Below are positions 21,740 through 31,740 of a stretch of 64,000 nucleotides of DNA, piece after piece. Position numbers and translations under genes: made by a program. The notes under the pieces are model-generated. The model did not search any database. It had not been told where the DNA came from and saw only the letters and a program-made list of their open reading frames with translations. Source of the stretch: Tanypteryx hageni (Eukaryota; Arthropoda; Insecta; Odonata; Petaluridae); NCBI GenBank assembly GCA_028673005.1, contig CM054115.1, forward strand, positions 192,332,370-192,396,369, read 5' to 3'. Numbering within the stretch: position 1 is the stretch's first letter; each line of letters opens with the position of its first letter.

Positions 21740-24250
21740 CATGAAGTCATCGATGAAACGAACGAGAGCGTGTGGTGCAACCTAGGTAAGGATAATTCGA
21801 AAAATATATATTTATGCTCATTTTACAGACCACCTAACGCCAAAGCTGATTATATTTTAAGTTTAGAGAGGCAATTAGCCGAGCTTAGATCTATTATGAA
21901 CGACGGTTATGTGATAATTGTAGGCGATTTTAACTTACCGTCAATCGATTGGGAAAACCTATGTTTCGTTACGGGAGGTAAAGAACGCGAATCGTGTGAA
22001 GCCTTAATTGACACGTTTCATGAATATTCCCTAACCCAGATGTTACGAAAAGCCACGCGTTCGGGCAATGCTCTCGACTTGCTTGCTTCCAACATCCCGC
22101 ATAGGATAACTAAGGTGTCCACAAAGAACGGACTTAGCGACCATCGAGCTGTGTATGCGGAATGCGAATTAAAGCTCAAAAGACACCCTAAGTCTCTTCG
22201 GAATGTATACGCTTTCGCCAAGGCCGACTTTAAAAGTTTCAGATTACATCTCAAAAGTACCTTTGTCAGTTATCGTGAAAAGACAGAACGATTAGGTATG
22301 GAGCCATCATGGTTATTATTTAAGGATATACTAGGAAAAGGTATCAATAGATTTATCCCCAGTAAGTGAAAGTCTGATAAGAAAGAACCTCGTTGGTTTA
22401 ATAAGGAAGTCAGGATTGCCTTAAGACGACAGAGGCGTAGCCACGCAAAATTGAAAAACATACCTACAACCGCTTCCGATGAGTATCGCACAGCTATAGT
22501 CCATGAGTATAACAGTGCCCGCGTATTAGCGAGAAAAACCATGCGTAACGCATTTAACATCTTCCGGAATGAGGTATTAAATACAAATTTGAAGGAGGAT
22601 CCAAAAGCGTTCTGGTCCTATGTAAGAGAATTCAAGGGAGTGGGTCCTTCAATACCCTCCCTGCGATGTGATTCCGGAGACAACCTTCACAATGGGGAGG
22701 ATAAAGCTAATCTACTAAACGTTTACTTCGCGAAGGCGTTCACGGCAGGTGGAGATAGACTTGAAGATAATCTTATTCCCGATGGATGTACTCGGATGGA
22801 TAAAATTAAAATCTCTGAGGCAGGAATAGCTAAGCAACTGGGTGCAATAAAGCCCAACAAAAACCTAGGACCAGAAGAAATTCCCGCGCGTGTATTAAAA
22901 GAACTAGCAGAAGAAATAGCTCCCTTCCTTCGGATAGTTTTCGAGAAATCTCTTACCGTCTGTGAGGTTCCTGATGATTGGAAACTAGCACATGTCACAC
23001 CCATTCATAAGGGATGTGACAAAGAAAACCCCGAAAATTATGGGCCGATTTCTCTAACATCATTATCATGTGAGATTTTGGAGCCCATTATTATTAGCAA
23101 CACAATGCGTTATCTTGAGAGTAGATCGCTCTTAGTCAGCTGTCAACATGGCTTCAGAAAAGGTATATCCTGTGACACCCAACTCGGTCTGTTTGTGAAT
23201 GATGTTTTATCATGAGGCGAAAATAATAAGCAGGTCGATGCAGTGTTCCTTGATTTTAGAAAAACTTTTGACAAAGTTCTCCACCCTAAGTTGTTATTAA
23301 AATTGGGAAATCTTGGAGTTAATGTTAAAGTCATTAACTGGGTCCGCGCTTTCCTTTGGAATAGAAAACAAAAAGTAGTCATCGATGGTAAGTTATAGAG
23401 TGTGGCAGATGTAGTCTCTGGAGTGCCGCAGGGTAGTGTGATCGGACCTATGCTTTTCTTGCTTTATATAAACGACATCAGCTCAGTTGTAAAAAGTAAT
23501 ATCAGGCTTTTTGCGGATGACACCGTAGTCTATAGAGAAATTAGTGGTCCTAGCGTCCATCATCAGCTTCAGGATGATCTGGATGCGTTATCAGTTTGGA
23601 GCAATGAATGGCAGCTAGAAATCAATCAGAAAAATAGTAACGTTCTAAACTTTTGGAAATCTAGAAGCCCATCGTCCGTGTTTACCTACTCGATAGATGG
23701 TGAGAACATTCCTGTTTCGGAATCCGTGAAATACCTCGGGGTAACCTTGAATCGTTACCTGTCTTGGGACACCCACATAAGACGATTGATAGGTGCGGCA
23801 AATAAGAAGTTGGCTTTTGTGCGTAGGATAGTCAGGAAAAGCACGGAAAAGGTGAGAGAATCCTGTTAATTATCGTTGGTTAGACCTCAATTGGAATACG
23901 CAGCAGCGGTTTGGGATCCATATCAGAGGGGACTCATAAAGGATTTAGAAAAAATACAGCGGCGAGCAGCTAGATTCGTGAAAAAGAATTACGAAAAAAA
24001 ACAGAGCGTTACGTTACTCATTGAAAAGTTAAGTTGGCCATCGTTGAAAGGTCGTAGATTACAGGCGAGACTTAAACTTCTAGATAAATATAGGTCGGAG
24101 ATATTCCTAAATGAAATGAAGGATATTATTCGACAACCAACGTATATCGGACGGAGGGATAATGAGGACAAGATTCGCGAAATAGGTAGTAGGACGGAGA
24201 GGTATAAGGAGTCATTTTTCCCTAGGACAATACGTGACCACAATAGATAA
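21740..24250 (+). pseudogene. A2 ORF2 fragment: endonuclease-reverse transcriptase, one frame with four stops
   Basis: The whole 2.5 kb lies in one frame, interrupted only by nonsense codons near 22367, 23213, 23396 and 23867; I see no frameshift. Endonuclease blocks present are VIIVGDFNLPSIDWEN and LSDHRAVYAEC, while the upstream NCRS and GTES blocks are cut off. Reverse transcriptase blocks are IKPNKNLGPEEI, HVTPIHKGCDKENPENYG, CQHGFRKGISCDTQ, VFLDFRKTFDKV, GVPQGSVIGP, the intact catalytic IRLFADDTVVY and VKYLGVTLNRYLSWD. The C-terminal part ends SFFPRTIRDHNR. With few disabling changes, this is among the younger-looking copies here. Confidence 0.9.
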
Positions 24251-24345
24251 GTGAATAATAATTAGTAAAGAACTTGGTGCGCGGCACCCCCTGCCATCCA
24301 CCGTCAAGGTGACTTGCACGGTAATATGTAGATGTAGATGTAGAT
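21740..24345 (+). mobile_element. CR1-type LINE, copy A2, 5'-truncated
   Basis: It starts inside the endonuclease domain, runs through the reverse transcriptase, and ends with the 3' region (CACCCCCTGCCATCCACC) and a (GTAGAT)n tail at 24326-24345. The 5' truncation is typical of LINE insertion by target-primed reverse transcription. Its 3' end abuts repeat E. It groups with A3. Confidence 0.9.
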
Positions 24346-24785
24346 GTAAGTGAGAGGGGAGGTAGTGGGGTAGGAAGTTAGGAAGGAAAAGATACAGAAT
24401 GTAAGGTACATACAGAATAAGGAAGTTATAGAATTAGAGAAGGATGGGAGGAAACAGATAAAGAGGGAGACGGAGAAAAAGGTGTAGTGCTATGGTATGG
24501 AACAGGAGGGATAGAGATTGGGGAGAGGTGAGAAAAAAGAGTGGCAGAGGAGGAGGGAGGGAGAGGGAAGTAAAAAGAAAGGAATGGGAGGAGAAAGGGA
24601 CTGCGAGAGGGAGGAATATTTTTATTTATTTATTAATATTACTTCATTTTTGACAAGGTGCACATCATTTTGCATATCTTACTGATTTTTCATATCAAAA
24701 TCAAATATATTTGGAATACTTTATCATAAAACCGTCATATTTGACGGGCAATTACGCTAGTATGATATATTTTTGTAGATAATGG
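24346..24785 (-). repeat. Dispersed repeat E, copy 1
   Basis: It matches 54815-55222 in reverse orientation. It consists of a purine-rich tract (24346-24610, pyrimidine-rich when read in repeat orientation), a linker with ATTAATATTACTTCATTT, and a segment with the hairpin GTCATATTTGACGGG next to CAATTACGCTAGT. The A2 LINE ends at its edge. Confidence 0.7.
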
Positions 24786-25566
24786 AATGACATACATGCG
24801 AATTTGTTATTAAATTAATCTAAAATAAATGTTATCTCTGAAAATGAAATAAATACGCTCTTGTTATATGGAAGACGCGTATGTTACCATTTAGGAACAT
24901 CATCGAAATTACAGTTAGAATTTTTTTAGTGAAATAATACACATTATTTATAAATTACAGGAAAGTTATTTATATTTTGAGAAAAATATAAATATTTAAC
25001 GTTTGCAAATTAAATCAGCGTTTAAACGGTTGTGTGTCTCTTTGGCCAACGTTTCACGGATCGAGAAAAAGTTCCGAAGAGGCTGCATCAGTCTCTCGCG
25101 CTCAAATGTAAAATTCCATATCAAAAAAATGAATAATGATAATGAATTCATTCTTCTTTTAAAAACAACTTTAATCTTTTTTCTCCATTTTTTCATATAA
25201 CCCATATCGATTCCTAAAAGTACGTAAGTTAGCAAGAGAGTGAAAATTTAGTGCACTTATGCAGAATATGAGAGCCCCGATCGTTAATATTTAATTTTAA
25301 CAACAACGAATTGGTTTATATGTTCCTTTTAATGGTATATGTGGCTTATAGAACACTTTAGAAAAATACGGAAATGATTTCGTGTTATTTTTTGTAATAG
25401 ACTGCGACATTTGGCGGTTAAAATATGAATGCGGCTAAATAAACTAGGGAAGTTTCGATGAAAATGTGGAAACTATAGTTTAACAATGAAAAACTGCACA
25501 GTTTAACAAGGTATTTAGTTTATTTTATTACTAATTTTGTTAAAATTTCCATCCATCGTTTGTATT
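24786..25566. other. AT-rich sequence without recognisable gene
   Basis: Only short open frames without domain signal. Confidence 0.45.
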
Positions 25567-26080
25567 TTAACACTAGAACGGCCGATGGGACATTTTTGTT
25601 CCATGTTTAAGATCGGATCGCTGATAAACATTTTTTTTGGAGCCCGGCGAGTCTCCATGACTTTCCATGATATGAATCTAATTACGGACAGAAAAAGTTT
25701 CTTCCTCCCCACTACCTCGGTTAAGATGTTACATACATTTTACTCTAGAACTTCTGATTGGACATTTTTGTCCCACTGGCCTAATCATTACTAATCTGCT
25801 ACTTTGTTTCAATATATTACAGTGCATAGGATTTTCTGAGCTTACTGTTGAGTGGAGCTATGACATAGACGTCCCTTGCCCAAACTCTCACTGGTCGGAA
25901 AATGTGGACTGCCGTTATGTAATAAGGTCATCTCAAGGAATCGTTTCCGGGAGATACTCAAATTTGATGTAAAATCCATCAAGTCTGAGCGCTTAAAAAC
26001 TGAAATGTTTGCTATTATTTCAGAAGTTTGGAATATGTTCATTCAAAACTCTCAGACTTTTTACAGACATGGAGCTTAAA
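25567..26080 (+). mobile_element. piggyBac element P4, 5' end with transposase fragment
   Basis: TTAA at 25567-25570 is followed by CACTAGAACGGCCGATGGGA and a hairpin GGGACATTTTTGTTCC. A second, similar block with GGACATTTTTGTCCC is at 25741-25779, as expected for the repeated subterminal motifs of piggyBac ends. From 25876 the frame LVGKCGLPLCNKVISRNRF then KSERLKTEMFAIISEVWN matches the region of piggyBac transposases just before the first catalytic aspartate. Homology fades after 26080, where VDEQ would be expected. No matching right end was found. Confidence 0.7.
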
Positions 26081-26554
26081 TATCAGTAGATTGCATTTTC
26101 GAAGTAGCTTTCAAATCTAACTTGCACTATTCTTAAATTTACAATACCAACAATGCTACTGAAAATTTCTTTATTTACGTTGCCATGATGAAAATTACTA
26201 ACTCGCTCATCCCTGGTTTCCCAGTTGAAGAAGTCGGCAACTGTTGAATATACATGACAACCATAAGTTTTCGATTAAAAAATGTCGGAATTTAGCGGTT
26301 AAAAGTGTAATTAAGGAAATATATTTCCGTGTTTGGAATTCAACTGTGAGAAAGCAAAACCTTTGGAGGATCCACAAGCGCGTATCGAGCTTTATATTCC
26401 AAGAAACAATTGCCTTTTATTGTAGTCAGATAGTAGACAAAATCCAAGTTTTCACTGATTCAATATAGAAACATCACATCTACTAAGATATATAGATAAC
26501 GAATTACCCGAAAGAGTCCGATAAGTATTTGAGGCCGTTGGTTTAGGCACCTGT
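26081..26554. other. Unassigned, possibly decayed piggyBac
   Basis: It lies downstream of the P4 fragment. A 74-codon frame at 26244-26468 shows no recognisable motif. Confidence 0.35.
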
Positions 26555-27310
26555 GTTTCTTATACGAGCTGTTTGCGTACTATGTACAAGCGCTTAAAAA
26601 ATCACCAAGATCTAAACTCGTAAATAAACCAACGCGATCTTTAGAGCGAGAGCACTTCAACCACGTAGAGCATATATGTATTAGATAATACATTTCAAGA
26701 GTTCTAGCAGAATATTTATAATTTTGCCGCGCAATTAAGGTAAATATCCGTAATTTACTAATTCTCTGGTAGTCGGCTCTTGTCCAAGTATTCGATTTTC
26801 ATGTTTTGTGACTCAGATCGCCCTGCATGAAAAATAAAAATAATCATCATTAAGACAAGACCCTATACATTACATTTATGGAAAAATTAGTTTATTTTGA
26901 GTAAATAATATGGCACTATCATCCGTGCCTTTAGCACGTATTTGAATGAAATCGCGAAATTAGCATAAGGCAGTGGCAAATCCAGAAACTTCCCAAGGGG
27001 AGGGCGATCGCCCCAATTGCCCCTCCCCTTCTTGATTTCGCCTCTGCCGACGACCGTACATTTTGAAAATCCTTACCCCCATCGGAACCTTTCTTTAAGT
27101 TGTCATACAGACTTAATCTTCAGTGTAGAAACAAGGAATATTGCGCGGAATGAATTTAATATTGTGCCCAGTGGATGGCGATGGGGTCGTCCAAGGGGAG
27201 GGCGATCTCCCCCATCGCCCTTCCCTTGGATCCGCCACTGCCATAAGGCCATTATATTTAACAATTGAAAAGAGATAAAATTCCACGAAAAACTACGAAA
27301 CAACATTATA
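26555..27310 (+). repeat. Dispersed repeat G, copy I (interrupted by a MITE)
   Basis: Direct-orientation relative of 28525-28795 and 29252-29740. Shared blocks include AAGATCTAAACTCGTAAATA, AAACCAACGCGATCT, CGGCTCTTGTCCAAG and ATAATCATCATTAAGA. A 270-bp MITE occupies 26971-27240, and the G sequence resumes after it (TTTAACAATTGAAA). Confidence 0.75.
26971..27240 (-). mobile_element. hAT-type MITE, 270 bp, copy 1
   Basis: Ends are CAGTGGCAAATCCAG on the left and GGATCCGCCACTG on the right, flanked by an 8-bp target duplication (GCATAAGG at 26963-26970, CCATAAGG at 27241-27248, one mismatch). Eight-bp duplications and CAGNG-type ends are characteristic of hAT. An inverted copy of the same 270-bp length is at 37110-37379. 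There is no coding capacity; mobilisation would depend on a hAT enzyme. Confidence 0.9.
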
Positions 27311-27383
27311 ATACCATTCATATTTTAATAAATTTCGTGTGTTATTATAATGACGTCATCCTAGGTTTTTGTCGTAATAATAA

Positions 27384-28508
27384 TATATATGTACCCCTTG
27401 CGGGGTAAGCCATGCCATATGTCTGCCAATTACCAACCCATCACCACATGCTTCCTCCACACACTTCTATCCTTGCACACTTCTTTTGATTCACTTACAC
27501 TCATACACTGTGTCACACATTTCCTTTTATTCCTCATACTTTTCACGTCCCTTTTTCTCAGGGTCTCACTAACCACATACAACCAAGTCTTGTGCGATCT
27601 GCCTCTCCCTCTCTCGCCATTCACTCTTCCTTCATATATCTGCTTGGTGATTCTACTCTCCTCCATTCTTTCTACATGCCCGAACCACCTCAGCAGACCT
27701 CTCTCATACATATCTGTCACACTAGCTTTCATACCACATTCGTTCATCACCCAATTATTCCTTACTTTGTCCCTCCTAGATTTTCCACAAACTCTTCTCA
27801 TGTATCCCATCCCAACCGCATTCAAACTACTTTTATGCTTCTCCTGACACACCCATGTTTCACTGCCATACAGCGAGGTAGGCATTAAAACACTCTTGTA
27901 TACAGACATTTTCGCTTCTTTTGACAACCATTCATTCTTTGCAAACGACCACACACTCCCTGCCACCTTTCTTCCAGCATTCACTCTCCTATTGATTTCC
28001 CCATCTGCTTTACCATTTTTACTGAACATTCTACCAAAGTATACAAATTCATCCACTACCTCAATCGTTCCACCATTTATGCTAAATTGACTGTCAATAA
28101 CCTTATTCTCCCGATCGAACACAACTATGTACCTTGGTTTTGGCCACATATATCCTTAAGTCCATTCTCACTGTCGTATCAGGCTATCTAACATTCTCTG
28201 CAATTCTCCTGGGTTCTCAGCCATTAACACAGCTTCATCAGCATACAAAAGTACACGAACATTCTCTCCACCAACCTTAACACCCACCATATCCATACAT
28301 GCCTGTCTCACACCATGAACACATTAACACATGAACACATTAAATAACCAATGGGCCATGACACATACTTGTCGTACACATTGCTCAACACTAAGCCAAA
28401 TCACTCATCATGCCATTTACCCTTACACATGCCCTACTTCCAGTATACACAACCTTTATAGCAGTCAGCAACCAACCATTCACTCCATACTTGCTCAAAA
28501 CATTCACG
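27384..28508 (-). mobile_element. 5'-truncated LINE of another clade
   Basis: It carries the 3' half of a reverse-transcriptase gene and a 3' end at about 27384-27415 (GGCTTACCCCGCAAGGGGTA followed by a TAT-rich tail). It lies between repeat G copies I and II. The protein differs from the CR1 copies; its WFGHVERM-type C-terminus points to a different LINE clade, possibly RTE-like, which I cannot settle by eye. Confidence 0.7.
27430..28508 (-). pseudogene. LINE reverse transcriptase, C-terminal half
   Basis: Homology starts near 28508 with SKYGVNGWLLTAIKVVY and RACVRVNGMMSD. After frameshifts comes VRVLLYADEAVLMAE (about 28230-28265), where the catalytic YADD reads YADE. The last 239 codons (28149-27430) are uninterrupted. 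They contain FVYFGRMFSKNG, MSVYKSVLMPTSLYGSETWV and LLRWFGHVERMEESR, ending in a basic GERGRGRSHKTWL segment. The altered second aspartate and the shifts make it inactive. No endonuclease is present. Confidence 0.8.
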
Positions 28509-28524
28509 TTTTTTTAAATATATA

Positions 28525-28795
28525 TGTAAGACAATAATTTTCATTTTCTGCGAAATTAAGGTATATATCCGGAATTTCCAAATTCTCTGGCAATCGGCTC
28601 TCGTCAAAGATATCGAATTTCGGGTCTCATGAACCAGATCGCCCTGTTTCATCAATAACTATAATATCAATAAGACAATAGCCTATATGTTACACTAAGA
28701 TTTATGTAAAAATTAGGACGTATTTGTGTTAGGATAATGGCGACATCATCCATGCATTTTAGTTCGTATCCGGATAAAAAAATTGGCTGAAATCA
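28525..28795 (+). repeat. Dispersed repeat G, copy II (partial)
   Basis: It shares GAAATTAAGGTA, CCAAATTCTCTGGCAATCGG and CAGATCGCCCTG with copies I and III. It begins right after the 5' limit of the LINE at 27384-28508. Confidence 0.7.
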
Positions 28796-29251
28796 AATTG
28801 AATACAGTGCAGTCTAAACAATAAATCAATGCTCTTGAAGTATGGATAATAAATTCCAATTGATAGGCATTGTATTCGTGGCTATGGTAGTTAATTTCTT
28901 TCAATGTTAAAAATCGAAAAACCTTTCATAATTTTATGATTAAAATCAAATTTTTACGCAAATTCAGCATAAATTTGAATTTTATCTTCAAGAAAAATAA
29001 ACTTCATTCTTTAATCCACGATATAGTTTATGTCATGGCATTGTATCTTTAATATAAATAATTTAAAAAAGCGATTTCATATAGACCTGCACAATTTTCA
29101 ATGCTTTTCTTTGTTATTTAAAATTGGATATTAGGGTGAAAATGATCCCTTAAATTAAAACTTTTCTGGAATTTAAGTTTTTTCCTGAGTTTGTAACCAA
29201 TGACCTATATTCATGCCTTGTTTCAGCTGTGTGGCACTTATAAAAGTACCT
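28796..29251. other. AT-rich spacer between repeat G copies
   Basis: Nothing recognised. Confidence 0.45.
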
Positions 29252-29740
29252 CAAGTTTTATATGATACGAGTAGTCATACTGCAAGCGCTTAAAAATATC
29301 ACCATACACCAAGATCTAAACTCGTAAATAAACCAACGCGATCTCCAGGGCCACAGCACTTTAGTCACTTGGAGCCTTTATATATTAAATAATAAATTTC
29401 ATGAGTAATAGCAGTATATTTATAATTTTCCATGAAATTAAGGTAACTATCCGTAATTTCCAAATTCTCTGGCAATCGGCTCTTGTCCAAGTTTTCGTAT
29501 TTCATGTTCCGTCACTCAGATTGCACTGCATGAGCAATAAGAATAATCATCATTAAGAAAATACCCTATACATTGAATTTATAGAAAAATTAGGATATTT
29601 TGTGTTAAGATTATGGAAACATCATTCATGCCTTTAGAAAGTATTTGTATAAAAAATATCGAGAAATTAATATTAAGCCATAAAATTTAACAATTGAAAT
29701 GAGTTAAAATTTCTCCGAAAAATACAAACTACATTAAAAT
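29252..29740 (+). repeat. Dispersed repeat G, copy III (no MITE)
   Basis: The most continuous copy. At the position of the MITE in copy I it reads TTAATATTAAGCCATAAAAT, so it represents the unoccupied site. Confidence 0.75.
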
Positions 29741-30448
29741 ACTGATCGCGTTATACCATCACTGCTATCAGGGTTGCTTCTCCCGTTACTATCACTTATA
29801 GTCCTAGAGAAAAACAAACCTATTCGCTCTTTCCTACAGTCGATATCCCAAATTTAATCGTCGTATTTGTGCTTTCAGTAGTACGTGAGAATTACAATTA
29901 TCTATAATACCCTCACTCACAGTGCATGATGAAGTTAGTCTTCTGGATATATTAAAATCTTATATATTTAAACTCTGCTGGGTCCCACGCGGCCCGAAAA
30001 GGGAACGGAGTCAGTAAACACACGGGTGATCTTCCACAAAGGCATTATATCCGCTCATCATCCCAGTACAACCTTACGTCTTTCCGCCCGCGTTTTCACT
30101 GCCTCTCTCCAACTTTTCCTTGCCGTTCTTCGGCGTCATCACATGACCGCCCTTCCCATTGACTACCTGGAGTGGCGTGACTACGGCAGCAATTCCCACC
30201 CTTGCGGCTCCCGGTGTTAACCGATCCGAGGCAGGAAATATCATGTAGCCGAGATAACATAACGCAGCAAAAGGCAGGTGGCCAACTAGCAAAAGTGCAG
30301 CATCCACTATACGACACTTACACATAGATATTATCGGAAGAAAACATTGGTGATGATGTATTCATAATATGCGTGATATTGAAAATTAGAGTAAGTTAAC
30401 ATATGATTAAAGGAACAAAGGTGATGTTAATTAAATTAAATAAAAATG
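29741..30448. other. Unassigned sequence
   Basis: It includes a GC-richer stretch, 29970-30260, with open frames on both strands (up to 83 codons). Neither shows a recognisable domain. Confidence 0.35.
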
Positions 30449-30633
30449 AAAAAATATATTTCCGAAACTCGAAATTTCTATAATTCGAATAATTTTTGCT
30501 TTCCCTTTAGTTAAAGAAGTTCCACTGTATATATATACAAATATTTAAAAATATATTTCCGTAACTTGAGTTTTCTATGGCTCGTATAATTTTTACTTTT
30601 CTTTGAGATTCGAGTCATGGAAGTTCCGCTGTA
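30449..30633 (-). repeat. Two direct copies of a pogo/Tigger-like terminal repeat
   Basis: Units at about 30449-30529 and 30546-30633 share AAAAATATATTTCCG at one end and GAAGTTCCRCTGTA at the other. On the minus strand each begins TACAG(T/C)GGAACTTC and continues with TAACTCGAA-like blocks, resembling the ends of pogo/Tigger elements, which duplicate TA. No transposase is present. Confidence 0.4.
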
Positions 30634-31000
30634 ATTCGTTATGACGTCAGTAATTTCCATTAAAAGCATTAAATCAATTCAATCGCAACGTATAATATCA
30701 GATCCCATTAAAGCATTGAGGTAGTTGTCATAGTATTTAAATATTTTCATTGCTGAAAAGAGGATAAAATTCACATGTTTTTCCGCTAATTATGTAAGTA
30801 TTTGAATTCTGCCTTTCAAAATTAAAAACGGTGTTTTTCAGCTATGCATCTTTTCTTGTCACGAATTCTTATCTTAATTTTAAGTAATTTAAAAATGTAT
30901 TTTTAGAAGGCCTTGCACTGAATCCCATGCAATTCTTATGGGGTATTGAGAGCGAAAATTGGGGTTAAAAATACCGCTTAAATATGAACTTTTTTCCATC
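30634..31000. other. AT-rich sequence, nothing recognised
   Basis: Spacer upstream of the second piggyBac 3' half. Confidence 0.45.
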
Positions 31001-31740
31001 ATGAAGAAGAAATTGATGACGAAACCCTTAAACCGTCAATTATATTGGTCTACGCCATGACTAAGGGTGGAATAAACACCGTAGATCAAATGTGTAGTAC
31101 TTACTCTGTAGCGCGTATTACTCGACGGTAGCCATTGGCAATTTTCTTTTCGCTAATGAATATAGCGAGCATAAATGCGCAAATACTTTATTTTTCTAAT
31201 GCCGACCATTCGATGCAAACAAGATGAAATTTTTTGAAGGAATTATCATTGGCATTGATGATGCCCTATCCCACTGAAAGACATAAATAAATTCTCTGCA
31301 GTCAGATGTGAAGATACTCCTTTCAATATATCGAGAACCAGCTGAAAGGGAATTTATATGCCAGCACCAGGAAAGAAAAAAGCATGGAATATGGATGTGG
31401 TAGAAGAAAAATGTTGACACAACCATCAAATGTGATTCTTGCGATCAATTTTCTTGCAGGAAACATGTCAAAGCAACGTATATTTGTCAATCATGTAATG
31501 CTGATGAGTGTTTAAAATTGATAATGGAAATTTTATAATTGCTACATAGGTTTGTAAGTGTTGATATATAACCATATTTTTAATTGAAATATAAATTTTT
31601 TAAATTGTAGTTGTAAGACATAAAACATCAGTTTGATAAAAATAAACAAATAATACCATCAAACACACGAGTCATTTTGTGAAAATTACGCCGTGGACGC
31701 CCGGTCGTGTAACGAACATGAGCGCTCCCGGTCGAGGATT
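31001..31740 (+). pseudogene. piggyBac copy P2, transposase C-terminus and 3' flank
   Basis: Same family as the minus-strand copy at 11.4-12.2 kb. It starts at the same point (ATGAAGAAGAAATTGATGAC) and carries the same blocks in several frames: GGNxNTVDQMC-like with the third catalytic aspartate, the RRxPLAIFFSLMN region and the cysteine-rich end. Homology continues past the stop to a GC-rich 3' flank at 31685-31740 (ACGCCGTGGACGCCCGGTCG). Unlike P1 it is riddled with stops and frameshifts, so it is older or was less constrained. Confidence 0.8.
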
